Origin: Dromaius novaehollandiae
Taxonomy: Eukaryota > Chordata > Aves > Casuariiformes > Dromaiidae
DNA length: 64,000 nucleotides
Reading direction: 5' to 3'
NCBI RefSeq assembly: GCF_036370855.1
Contig: NC_088098.1
Span: forward strand, 200,429,336-200,493,335
The translations under genes were made by a program, and so were the position numbers. How positions within the stretch are numbered: position 1 is the stretch's first letter; each line of letters starts with the position of its first letter. The notes under the pieces were generated by a model, which was given only the letters and a program-made list of their open reading frames with translations, did no database searches and was not told the origin of the DNA. Positions 48,941-61,762 of this stretch are shown here, in pieces.

Positions 48941-51900
48941 TTAGAACTAGTTATTCATATCCTGCCTCGTTCCTAAAGAAAGCTGGACTCGTAAAGGTAG
49001 GGAAATGAATTAGCAGCATACTATTTTCTGATCTTTTTGAGTCCTGGCTATGTTAATTGAGTAGTGCTTTTAATAGAGCTTCCCAACAGGAGAAGTGTAT
49101 TTCAAGCAGAAGAAGGAAAGTCACTGGGAGGCCATGTAGTTCTGAGACCCCTAAAACCGCCCCTGGACATACAGACTAATGAAACCACAGAAGAGATCAG
49201 TAGAAGAAAAGGGAACCTTAGATTACCTCTTCTTAGACTGGGGTCAGAAGCTTGAAATTTTAGGCAGGCGGGGTTTCCTCTACTTTAGGCACCTGAGAGA
49301 ATCACAGAAAATGCAGTTCTAGAATGGCTCAGAAGAGAAGCAATATCCTCAGAATTGAGATTGCAGAAAGTGTTGGAGGTGGTCACAATCTACCCTAGGA
49401 ATGGAAATTAGCTACCAGATCTCAGGAAAGAAGCTGGGCTCATGCCAAAGGTGAAAGAATGTTGTTTCTTTTATGAGGGGCTTTATATAAGAGTTTTCAT
49501 GCGTTGGGCTTTTCTTCCTGGTGATCTAACAACATGTGAGATTCAGAAGAAAACCAGGTGAAAGGAGCCATTAAGAAATGGAATTAAGTTTTTTTTTTTT
49601 TTTTCCCTGAAAAATGTCATATGCATTTTTTTCCTTGTAAACTGCAAGTTGTTGTACTTGTAATCAGCAAATGAAGAAGCAGCATGCATGAGAAATGATT
49701 CATTAAACTTACCTATGAAATCGAAAGTCAGGTTTTGCTGTGGTTGCTTCTTAAATGGTAGATTGTTTTGAAGCTTTTTCCATTTTCTTGGTGATGGAGC
49801 CTAGTCATTGGTTATGTTTAATGAATCTGATATTGTTCTTTGGGTCTTGCTGTTCTGCTAGGGTTTGATACTACTGGACCATAGAAGGTCTCTTGCTCTG
49901 GATATTCATTTCAGCTCTTGCTAATTGTCTTTAAAGACAATCTATAACAGCCAAATGTACTTCTGATCCAGAAACTGTTCACATTTCAACTCCTTTTTCT
50001 TGATTTCTTTTCTTTTTTTTTTTTTTTTTGGCCAGCTGTGCAATAAAACAGTCTGTGTTCTATAGGGTGGGGTTTTTTTTTTTATTTATTGTAATAAGAG
50101 GTCTTTTAACCTGAAAACTGACTACAGAATCATGGATATGCAGTTGTATCATATATAACAGAAAACTCAATTAACATAATACAGAATTTTTTGCACTTAT
50201 TTTATCACTCTCTTCCCCTGTATTACTGTGACCTATTTAAGGCTTGTGGGGTTTTTTTTTTTTCCTCTCCCCTCCAAATACTGTTGAAATGATTCTGTTG
50301 ATGGTTTGGGGGAAATCTGTTGTTCTTCTCAATATGTGAACCTGAGCAGTATGACTGTAAGTAATCTCTCCACCTTTTAGAATAAAGCTTTATTTTGATA
50401 TGCATAACAAATAATGAAGTTATAGATTGGTTTAAACTAACACTAAATCACAGAAAATTCAGTCGAATAGATTTTAGTTTCACTATTTTTGCTTTGAAAC
50501 TTTGTGTTGTGTTCCAGACAAAACTAAGTAAATAGAGGCTGGTAAAGAGACCTACCATATCGAATTTGAAAGTAAAGATCTTTCACATTTCCCAGAAATC
50601 TCCTTCTGAAATAAGGTTCATGGCACTACAAATGATATCTTATGAATGTTAGTAAAAGTTCATTGTTCTTACGTAAGTGTTTGGGTTTTTGTCTCCTACA
50701 GGCTATTAGGTTACATAGCTTGAGTGAAAAGGGTCAAAGTGACTTTAATATATTGTCCTGAGACATTAATGTAATAATAAACATGTCAGAAAAAAATCTA
50801 TTACTGAAGCATCTTCTAGTTTGATTGCCTCACTAGAAAAGTCTGTTTTGTCTGTATTAAGAACAAAGTGACTTTCCGTTCTTGAGTGGTTTACTCACCA
50901 TCTCCCCTGCTTTTAAAAGAAAATAGTTCTGAGATTGACTGTTCTCAGTTCTGCCTGGCAGTACAAAATTAAGTTTCATTTAGCTTCTATTGTGATCCCT
51001 CTTTGCAAGAAAAAAAAAAAAAATTAATTAGGTCTTTATTGCTGTAATCAAAGCTGGAGCTACTAATAGGGTAGGATTTTTTTGAAGTGTTTAGTTTTCT
51101 GCATACTGAGGAACAGAATATTTGTTGAGTCTTATTTTCAGTACTTTCTTCCTAAACGAACAGATACAAAATGTTTCTCAGATGTATGCTGTTCTCTCAG
51201 ATCATTACCAGAAATAGAAACACGGAAGCTAAAATTAGGCATCATTAGTTACATAACTGTTAATCATTTCATAGGTTAAGAAGATTGGGTTTAATTGACT
51301 GAAATATTCATTGTATTTACGGGGTGTAAGAGGAGTTAAAATTACTAGCTATTTTTGCTGATAGTTTGGAACGTTTTTGTACCATACTCAGAGACATGAA
51401 AGAGAAACCTTTATGCTAGGTAGCAACAGGGCTGAATGTCGAAGCTACTGAGATTAAAAAAAAAAAAAAAAAAACCACTACCAACAACAACAAAAAAACC
51501 CCTTTTTCATTGTCTTCAGCATTTTTAGGATATTGAGTATCCAGAAGGAGTAGTTGTAGAACAATATGGACATTAAAAATTTTTATTTACAAAATTAACT
51601 TCTGTAAAGTAGTGAAATTGTATACACTATAAATTCACTGGAATGTTATTGTTTTACAGGAAAATCTTTGCGATATATAGTGCAGTGTTTGAATTACAGT
51701 TTGAATATATGATTTATTTCTACAGTATAAATGGAAAACTGATACCAGTTTTGAGGACTGTTTTCTCTTGACTTGACTACTAGCAAAATGCATGTGCTTT
51801 ACTTCTGTAGCTTTCTGTTCCTAATGCTGTTTAATACTTACCTTTTAACCTTATCAATTGTTCTTTTTTTTTTTCCTTGCGTCTCTTCACATGTGTGCTC

Positions 51901-54839
51901 TGTGGCTGTTGCAGAGTGTACTGTGCATGTTTGTACAGTTTGTAGAGCAGTGAGAGCAATATAGTGCTACTCCTTACCACAAATAGTTTAATATGCAAAC
52001 ATGATATAGGCAGTAATCAGCTGAACTAGTGTGAAGAAGCTCTTGGAAGACACTTTTTTGCTATATGCAGTTTTATTAAAAGTTAGAATTGGACTGGTTC
52101 CTGCGGCTTTTACAACTGAGTAATTAATACTGCATTTATTAAAACAAAGCAAAACCACTGAAACCCTTTTTCAGGTAATTTAATTTTTTTTCCCTAAATA
52201 TTGGTACCTACTCAGTTTTGGGCTTCCTAATGAAAACTGAAGTGCCGCAATTGATCTCTGCCAATGATGGCTGAACTACAGTAACCTGTTTCTCTTTAAT
52301 AGGATGAAGATGTTTAACATTAGACTAAGTTAAACAGTGTTTTTGTGCATATTCTAAAGAACATATCTGAGATTGAGGAGAGGCCCAAAAGTTAATGTGA
52401 TGAATGTGTAATGTCCCATTAAGTTGCGCAAGGTTGAAATTAGATCTATAAGGAAGTGTAGAAGTATTTTTAAAGTCCCTAAAGCACTGAAAATATACAA
52501 CAAAAATATAATTGCTGTATAAATGTATGTTTTAATATGTGCGTATGGAAGTCACTGTTCCAGGAACGTTCATCAACCTGCTCTGCCTTATTCTTTGTTG
52601 TTTTTGATACATTCTGTTATAGATGAATAGCTTAGATGGATTCCTTTTTATAAATACTCAGATTAAATATTTTGTTAGCTGTGGCACATCTCCTCTTATC
52701 TCATCATCAGCCTCTGTCATCAAACATCAGTTGCTTCCTTCACAAAGAATAATCAACGTACATGTATATAGACATTCTTCCCTTCTGCTTTACCATATTT
52801 AATCATTCTGAAGCAAGTTTGGTAGAACACAGATAAACTGAGATCACTGTTTCTGATGCTAAGAGGCAAAATATAACTCAGGCAAGAGTTTAATGCATTT
52901 GAAAGTAAAGCACTGTTATTTGGGAAGAGTTTATAATAAATAGATTTTTTTTTAAATTGTTTTCAGAAATTGGGACAAAGCAGTCTTGTCAGAATAAGGC
53001 AAAATTACTTGCTGTAGCAATTCTTCACAAAAATTCTTGTGATTCTGTGGGGGTGTGGGTGGGGTGTTCTTGTTCCTAGTCACTGGTTTATATAGTGTTG
53101 CCGTTAAGGATAGACAAGTGAGCCAAGCTAATTGGTTACTTTAAAAACCATGAGCTACATAGATTTAGTGTTCTAACACAGAGCTTTGCAGTATCATTTA
53201 CCTAAATGTCCAGCAGAATTTATGCTCTACTAAGCTCTGTTGTATACTTTATACATTCTTACGGTGTCCTTGTTTATAAAATTGACTCTTAAAAGTAGCC
53301 AGCTAAAGAAAATTTATAGTGCTAAGAATTTTTTTTCCTGTTAGAACATAGAATTTTTTAAAATCATGTAGAATAACTCATTTTCTCCCTCTATTATCTT
53401 TCTCATCATGGCCTTTTAATGCAGCCTGTGCTTTTCTAAATGATTTGTTCATATAATTTAATATATCATTACATAAATTCAGTACATATGGGATAAAATT
53501 CTGCCAAAAAGACAAGTCCTGAAAGAGGCTGACATACTGCCAATGGATTGGTGTGTGGTGTTGGTGCCTTTTCATTTGTTTTTGTTTGGTTTGGTTTGGT
53601 TTTTTTATGCCACCTTATCTTTAGCACAAGACTGCAGTTCTCACCCTGACTCTACACGATGAAGATCAGTCTAGCTGTCTTTAGCAGTCTAGCTAAAGTG
53701 AGAGCCGAGATGCTCTCTTTATCCTTGCATTAAAACTATATATAGCTGCGTGGGTTTTGACAGCACTGGAGTTTTCCTTACCCTGTAAAGTAAGGGACCC
53801 AAGTTAGCAATTTACTATGATAGAGATGCAAGGGCTAGTCTAGAAGGTTTTATTTTGCCAGGTCCCAATTCTGTCTGCCATGCTGAGCTGTGATTCAAGT
53901 ATGACATTGCCTGATCTGTGATGGAGAAGGGGATTTCTCATCATGTTGTCTTTGTGAACCCTCTGGCAAGGTTGAAGTTGCCCAGTTTCTAAACATATAG
54001 CATTTCTAGGTATTCCCCAGCCATGACCACCGTAACACTGATCTCTAGATCAGTAATAAATGAAATAAATTATTAGATTGTGGAACCAAAAATATCATTT
54101 GGATATGGTCAGTTTTTAATCTCTAAAAGACAATATTTGCTCAGACATACTCATGAATTTGTCGAACCTCCTGGAGAGTTGATTAACTTACCAGAGTAGG
54201 ATCCTTAGAAAGCATCTGCTCTGGGATCAAAGTTACGTATGAATGTACCAAATGAGCCTTGTTGCAGCTCTTACCCTGAGCCTGTGTGCAACTGAGCTGG
54301 ATTCGTCAAGCAGCTGAGGAGCTGCAGTAGTTGACTAAGTCTTACTTAATGTTTCGTGGTAGCTTCTGAAGGAAGAGCAAGATTGAAAAGTTGACATAAA
54401 ATGAGTCTTGTGGTATGAGTGGTGGTAGCCTTCCGGTGTTTGCTAGAGGAAACATTCATGCGTCTGTTTTGTCACCATTATAAGAGAGAGCCTTACTGCT
54501 TCTGTATTTATGTGGTAAAGTTAGCACAGAGCAAGTAGGTCCGGGTTAATATCTGTCTTCCTAATTTCTGGTTCAGATGACTTCCCTCTGCTGCCAGTAC
54601 GGTGTTAGAAGCGTTATTCAAAGTAGCTGGATGCACAGCAACATATTACAGCAGTTTCAGTCCACTGCCCGTGGGGGCCATTTTTCTCTTCCTGTACTTT
54701 CTCAATTCCCTGCCTTATTTGCTATGTGGGAGCTTCTTGTGTGACTGTTTTCTAGACAAGTCTGTGCATCCCCCATTACTTTCCTTAAAGCACGTTGTTA
54801 GCTTTATTTAGCAGACAATGTAACTGAGAGCATACGTTT

Positions 54840-54930
54840 GATTGGGAGCTGGGTGAGCTAGTTTTGGGGTTAGGTAAGTAAACTTTCTGGGTTCAGTCCC
54901 AGGCTCTGTCAAAAGTAACTTTCTTATTTT
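54840..54930 (+). mobile_element. possible MIR-like SINE fragment
   Basis: CTGGGTTCAGTCCCAGGCTCTG resembles the MIR segment around the tRNA-type B box. Only this short stretch is recognisable, so it could be chance. Confidence 0.25.
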
Positions 54931-57317
54931 CCATGCCCAGAAATAACTGAAGCTTTGTAACAATATGTTATAAAGCTATAAAAGCTCAGTATTTGTATGC
55001 CACAACCTAAATCTGTCCAAATATCTTCAGGAGGCAAATGGTATACTTTAATCAAGAGCAGTGTTACCTTTTTGAATCTTTTCTTAAAGAAGTCATATCA
55101 TAAAGGGTAACATTTAAATGTTATCACTTTATTTGAGACTTTCTTAGTAGACCTGATCACCCAGCTACTAATTAGCATTTACATTTTCAGAAGTTCAAAG
55201 ACAAAGAAAATAGCTGAAGTCTTTAGCAGTTACTGTAATGCATGTAAGTGACCAGGTACTCTTAATCTGTATTTGTATCTGTCTGAGTTACAGCTGTTGG
55301 AGTACTCTGGCTGTATTTGAACCAGTGACATCCAGAAGCTTACAGAATCTACAGGCTGTGTTTAGTTTTGCTTCCGTATTACACCTATTATTTTATTATT
55401 TGAGTATTTTAGTTCTTAGTCCATTTCTAGACGATGACATTTGAAATTAGGTTTCCTATGTAAAAACTTTGCTGCAGCTTCAGAGAGTCTGTTGCTACTA
55501 GTTTAACTTGCTGTTCTTTGCAGTGCTTCTGTGGCACTTGCTGCGTTTTGGCAATGCTGTTACATAACAGTGCTTTGGCATTTAGTAAAGTTACATTTTA
55601 GCCTTATTCCTTTTTACTTATCTGTAGCTGTTGTAAAGCAGACTTTATTTTTTAAAGTTAAATATTGAAAACTGCTTAAAAATTTGTAATTAGAGGGCAA
55701 AGTGAGGGCAACTCTAAACCAGTCCAGCTCAATGAGTTAGACTTAAAATTTTAAATGAGTTGTTGCATTAGAGAATAAACAATTTTCTCGCTTGAAAGGG
55801 AAGGGCACAAATCTAAAGAAAATGGCTCCTTTGCCTCCTCCCAATACATACCCTTTTAATTTTTTTTTTTTTTTTTTGCAATAAAGTTCACTATCTTTTT
55901 CTCCAAAGCCTTCAACTCTTGTTCTTTATCAGTATTTGCACACACATTTGCACACAAAAACAGTTTGCTAAACCCCTGCTATCGTCCTTGTTTGCAGGTC
56001 TATAACCTACAGGTCCTCCAGCTCTTGGTACTGTTGTCTCATATATCCAGCTCATGCCCAAAGTTGTTTACCTTGACACTAAAAAAAAAAGGAGTGAACA
56101 AGCTTTAATTGTTATACAGGGACAAACTTCTGTCCAGGTTTCTTCTCACAACTGTGATCTATGTTCTGGCCTCCTGAGACTTTTCCAGGCTTGCTTCTTG
56201 AAGTATTTCACCAAGTAGAAAAATTAGGGAGTAGTTAATGGAAATGGTTTATAGAGAAGCAGGTGAAGTGGTAGAAGTACTTTTAATCCAAGTCCTAATT
56301 TATTTTCGTTCCATATTTTATGATACACAGAGAATTTACAATATATTTGCATGTGCCTTAAATTTGGTTAAATTTCTTGTTTCTGATTTTACGTTTACAG
56401 CAAAGTAAATTTAATGTTTAATATTTTATATTCTTCTTCACTAAATATAAATAAAATATGTTCCCCCAGCAATAGGAATGGAGGAACGTTCTAGAAGTGA
56501 GAAGGCAGTATTATGTATTTAGTAGTTGGTTCTCTTTCATCACGATTCTCACTTCTATGTGTACCAATTGAAGCAGTTTTGGAGCAGTAAGGTAGGCCTC
56601 CAGATACCACCTGGAGCACCTGACTGTTTTGGGACAAACAGAAACCATGACTGTCGGGAATCATCTGGAAAATGATTCTTTATTTTACAAGAGTGGGTAA
56701 GTCCATTGAATGACAATGATTTTTCCAGCCTTATAGTGAAGGAATAGAATGGGATGAATATAAGTGGAACTAATTTCTGTAGACTCTCCAGTGTTGAAAA
56801 CCTGCTGTTAGTCTATCCTGAGGTCTAAAGCTCTGTCCCATTTCCTTCAAGCGAGCTGGACCTCCAAATCTTAGAAACGCCAGGGCAACAGGCTGTTTGG
56901 CTTTTTTTATTACCAAGTATAAATACCTTGAAATGATAATGCGTGTGACTTCAGCTTTCCTTTTACACAGGTTTGGGAAACACATCCAACTGTAGTGCCC
57001 AGTAGCTGAACACCTTGATATTCTTTGAGTCTTCAGTAGTCATGTTAGCCATCCCGTTAAATCAATTCTAAGCTTTGTTTCATGGCTTGACTTTCAGAAC
57101 TGATGTTAAATGTTATACTTCTATACTACTAAATAGAAGGGGTTTTTTTATTTTACAGGTTCACATTTTCTTTTTTATCTGTTGTCTTCTGCACATGTAA
57201 AAGACCATCACAATTGTTGAAATTGCCTATCATATATTGTTTCTTACAAGATAATCACAGTATATGACATGATTACACTGTCACAGTATGATCTAAATAT
57301 TTCTTTATTTTCTGTAG

Positions 57318-57488
<171 letters not shown>

Positions 57489-58490
57489 TAGTTTGATAAA
57501 GCAGAAGGGTTCTCATGTCTAGATTTCCATTGTTTCCATTACATTATCTGAGTATGCAGTCATTTTGTTTGAGCTTCATTGTAATGGAATGTATTAAACT
57601 CAATGACAGCTCTGTGTAGAGAGATGAACAGTGTGGTTCCAGTTGAATTGTGTGTGGAACTGCTTTGAAAGTAAGGGGTTTTTTTATATCTAATAACAGT
57701 GTATTTATAACTGCAACATAGCTGTGAGAAGTGCATGTATGAGAAATTCCTGTAGCCTTCAGTATTGTCAAATAACAAATGTAAGGTAGAAAATTCAGTG
57801 AAGAGAACTGCTATCTTCTTTGTCCAAGAATAGAAACCACAGATAATACTTCTATTCCTAAATATTTGAAAAGTAATGTTGTCCTAGGATATTTTTTTTT
57901 AGTTAAATTCCAGAGGGAAAAAGTGAAAATTATGGATTTTAATGTGCTGATGGGTTGCAGACCCATCAGAGCTACATGTTCTCACTTGGCAGTGTCTTCA
58001 ACTTCACTTAAATGGGTTGAATCAGTAATTTCTTGTAAAAGGTTGTTTTCCCATTAATTTCATGTGATATTAGAAATAAGAATCTTGAAATAATTTTATT
58101 TGATCCAGGTTGTGCAATGTTCTAGAAAATGCAAAGGGCGAAGGCTTGTCAATGTGCCGTTTCTTTTTTTCCTGAAATAACTAATAAATACTTAATATTA
58201 TCTAGGTTTGAGATGCATGTATTTGGTTAAAAATGTGGGATTATTCCAGATTACTCTTCAAAAAACAGTTCAACTATATCATCAACAATTCTTTCTTGTA
58301 GAACTGTCATTCCTGTCCACTCCACTGTAGATGCTCAAAGTATGTAGTGCTGAATATTTGAAGAAGATGACACGCTTAAAGAGACTTTAATGGGTCATTT
58401 AAACACCTTTAGTATATAAGCTGAAAAGAAGATAATCTCTTTTTTTGTTTTTTGTAACACTGAGCTTTTTCTTTTAGAGGAAAGAAATCT

Positions 58491-58515
58491 CATTTCCAAA
58501 TTTTTTTTGGAAATG
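58491..58515. repeat. perfect 10-bp inverted repeat (hairpin)
   Basis: CATTTCCAAA at 58491-58500 is matched by TTTGGAAATG at 58506-58515 around five T. It could fold as a small stem-loop. No transposon terminus or RNA family is recognised. Confidence 0.7.
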
Positions 58516-60289
58516 ACTGTCTGATGTGTACCCCTACACACCCCCATCAGCAGCAGTATGTCTTCAGCCTCTACATAGGAGTAAACGCTGTCACTTACGG
58601 GTGGATGCATAGTGATGTGTTGATCCTTCATGGCTACTACAAAGACTTCTTGAAGGAAGGGGAGCAGATAGCTTTCAAGTGTAGTAATGTGGACAGTTTG
58701 GGGGAACAGGGCAACTGTCCTGCTTTTTGTCTAACCAACAGCACCATCAGGTAAAAAGCATGGTATTCTGTGGCACCAAAGGCTTGAGCTGATACTTCTT
58801 GCCAACCTTTACTATCTTTAGCCATGCAGTCTTGGGTGGGGTGACATTTTGCTGTGTAATGTCTTGTGCCCAAGTAATCTGTTTCATCCAAACTGGGGCT
58901 TTCACAAGCAGGGAATAAAGATACAGTTTTGAATTCTTTTCCTGTCCTGGCATGTTTCATGCTCTCTTCACCTACGTTCCTCAATTCACTGTGTGTCTTT
59001 TAACATCTCAGCAGCTCTTGTAATCAACTTCTGAAAAATGTAAATTGAAAAATTATTAGGTCAGACACAATCAGCCAGCGTAGTCGTGTGTGAGGGGAGA
59101 AACATTTTCAGCCTGACCTTAAATCTGCGTGTGAGTTCCGTAGAGTAACATTAAGAGCAGAACTGTATTGCAAAACCAGCATGAAATTTTCAGACAAAAG
59201 TTTTGCTATTTCTCTATGGTAAGAAAGTTGAATAGCATTGTTGCTGAGTGGGCTGGGTCTTCAAGGTTAGTGTAGAGATGGTGGACATGACAGTAACCTT
59301 GTTAGTTATTGCTTACGGAAAATAACCTATCCATTATTTTAGCTGTTATCTAGTGTTTCTCTACTGTTTTTTGAACAGTTCTTCCTTTTCTCAGTCAATG
59401 GTTGTTTCCAGCTTTTAACTGATACTTTCTGAAGTTGATTTGTTTCCTGGTCAGTGTGTGTTTTCATTCTCTTCATCTGCTAGCAGACAAGACATACTTC
59501 TGATGTCTGTGGCTTTTTCTTCTCTTTCATTGTGAAACTTCATGAAGTTCTTGTTTATTGCACAAAACCAGTTATGTGGGTTTTTTTTAATGGCCCCTAT
59601 TGTTTTAGAGAGTGTCTTAACATATTTGTCATTAGTCTCCTTGGTACGTCCTGTTGTTGATCAGAATGTGAGAGTGGGGATCTGTGCTCTTTTAGTCAAC
59701 CAGTTTCTCATCTATAACTCTTTCCTAGGAGGGAAAGAATCCCGTGATGGGTATTTTACCACAATTTGGTGGTGGTGTTTGGGGGGGGGGCGTTGTTTGT
59801 TTTTGACAAGGTCTTAGCACTGAGCATCAGAACTCCTGGTTTGGTGTAGTTCCCATTCAGGAAAAACGTGAGGGTTGTCTCCTTTATTTCAAGTTATGCC
59901 TTGTGGACAGAGCAGTTCACCATCTGCAGTTCTGACTGACTTCAGCTGCAGCTTGGAGTGCTGATTAAGTACCAGGGCTCAACTTGTACAACCAAAAAGT
60001 AAAGAGCATTCCTGGAATCAGCTACGAAAGCTGTAAGCGAAAGGGGAGAGGAGGAGAAAAAGGTGTGCCTGTGTGATTGTTAAGACATAATACACATATG
60101 CAAGGGATCAGAAATAAGTTTGCAGAGCTTTCTTAATTGTGACATTTTCTAATTTTCAAAATCTTAATTTTGCAACCCGATAGTACTACTTTAAAGTGGA
60201 GGAGGATCTATGTGTAAAATTCTATTTACCTCACATGCATCTGAATAACCAGCTTGCCAGCATGGTTCAACCCGAACCCATACGTAAGT

Positions 60290-61480
60290 ACTGCCATACT
60301 GGATCTTTCAGAGCCAAAATTTACAATTATTTAATAATCCTCGTTGGACCTTTCTGATTAATTGCTTATTGAATCCACATGTACTTTTACTATGCAAAAG
60401 TCTTATAAGATAGTTCCACAGTTTCATTATACTCTGTGTAGTAAAAGTGCTTCTTTGTTTTGAACTTGCTGTCTGATGATTTCAATTGATTCTCTTAATG
60501 CTTACTTACATTACAAGAAATAGTGAATAATCATTCTCTATTTTCCTTGAATATGACATGCAGGTTTTATAGATCTATATCATGTTTTTCCCTCTTCATT
60601 TCTGTCAGTAGCCTTAGTTCTGGTCTTCTCTATGCAGAAGATGTTCCATATTGCTGAACATTCTTTTCAACATTTCTCAACTGCTTCCAGTGCTACAGCA
60701 TCCTTTTAAGGTGATATGGCCAGTCTGTGTGTAGTATTAGAAATCTGGGAATACCATAGATTTGTACAGTAATACAGCAGTATTGTTATTTTTTTTCTTC
60801 TAGTACAAGATCTTTCTGTTTACATAATTAAGATGTTTTTTCTTTAAGTACAGTATTTTGGTTTTAGTATAATTTCATCTTTTATTGAAGCTCATCTTCC
60901 TTTTTATTGTTCATTCAGAGATCTTTCTGCAAGGTTTTCTACAGCAGACTTTGTCACATCAGTTTCATCCTTTTTTCCAGAGCATTTATGAAGTCCGTGG
61001 GACTTCCTTAGTGGTTACACTGCAGGTAACCACTCTGTTGTGAGAAATATGTATTCCTATTTTCTTGCTTTTTAACTGGTTTATCCATAAAAGACTCTCC
61101 CTCTATTCAAGAACAGTTTTGTTCTGTTAAAAGCCTTTGGTGATACACCTGACTAGTAATTCTGTAGGAAATCCTTGTACAATTTATCAGCTGGATCATC
61201 CTTATTGTTTTTATCACTAACTCTTAGAGAAGTCTAAAATATTTGAAGGAGGTAATTCTTCCTCAGTACATCATATTTATCCACAAGTCCACAAATATTA
61301 TCCTTCATTATAGCTTTACTGGTTGTCTTTTGTTAAAGTGGACTTACTTGTCCGTAGGTCTTCAGACAGTTCCCAGACCTAATTTTAAAGATCAGCATCA
61401 TGCTTCTTACCTTGTACTCCTCAGGTGCTGAGTTTGTTTTATGCAGTAAGTTGCACCATCCCATTGAAAGTTTGGCAACA
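60290..61480 (-). mobile_element. ancient CR1-family LINE fragment, 3' portion
   Basis: The plus strand is antisense to a CR1-type LINE. Landmarks in order are ATAGTTCCACAGTTTCATTA, TACTCTGTGTAGTAAAAGTG, GAACTTGCTGTCTGATGATT and AGAAATAGTGAATAATCATT. TTTATAGATCTATATCATG, AGATGTTCCATA, TACCATAGATTTGTACAG and AAGATCTTTCTG-type words follow. The series ends with AAAAGCCTTTGGTGATACACC. This is the order of the ORF2 C-terminal region and 3' UTR read backwards. Indels and stops disrupt it throughout. It is a different copy from the one in FDX1 and lacks the far 3' tail. Confidence 0.7.
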
Positions 61481-61666
61481 TTGTGTTTGAGTTTATTTAG
61501 AACTTTTAAGTGAATTCTCCCCTGGACCTGATGTTTTGCTACTATTTTATATTTTTTTGTTCTAAAACGTTATTCTTATTTTGGTTTGAGATGGTTTCTC
61601 TAAGTTAACTATCATAAAAGATTCTGTTGTAGTGATTACAGGTAATTGTGGATTGTTTATTTTTAG

Positions 61667-61762
61667 GTGGTGAAAACTGTTGGTCTTCGTGAAGTCTGGT
61701 TTTTTGGGCTGCAGTATGTGGACAGCAAAGGCTACTCAACTTGGCTAAAGCTAAATAAAAAG
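61667..61762 (+). CDS. RDX: RDX (radixin) exon 4, FERM lobe F1
   Basis: Thirty-two whole codons (residues 33-64, phase 0) lie between a TTTATTTTTAG acceptor and a GTAATG donor. The sequence runs [20 protein letters not shown] and on to STWLKLNKK. It includes the WFFGL core strand of lobe F1 and ends with K60, K63 and K64. K60 and K63 belong to the basic patch that contacts phosphoinositide in ERM proteins. The exon length of 96 bases and its phases agree with other ERM genes. Confidence 0.98.

Larger units (their letters stand above)
47766..57317 (+). other. RDX: RDX intron 2
   Basis: This intron of 9552 bases has a GTAAGT donor and a TTTCTGTAG acceptor. It is AT-rich with many short homopolymers (T-tracts near 49590, 50018 and 50255, A-tract near 51456-51472, T-tract near 55861-55877). 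A MIR-like SINE relic lies at about 48780-48940 and a possible second piece at about 54840-54930. No other exon is recognised. Confidence 0.8.
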
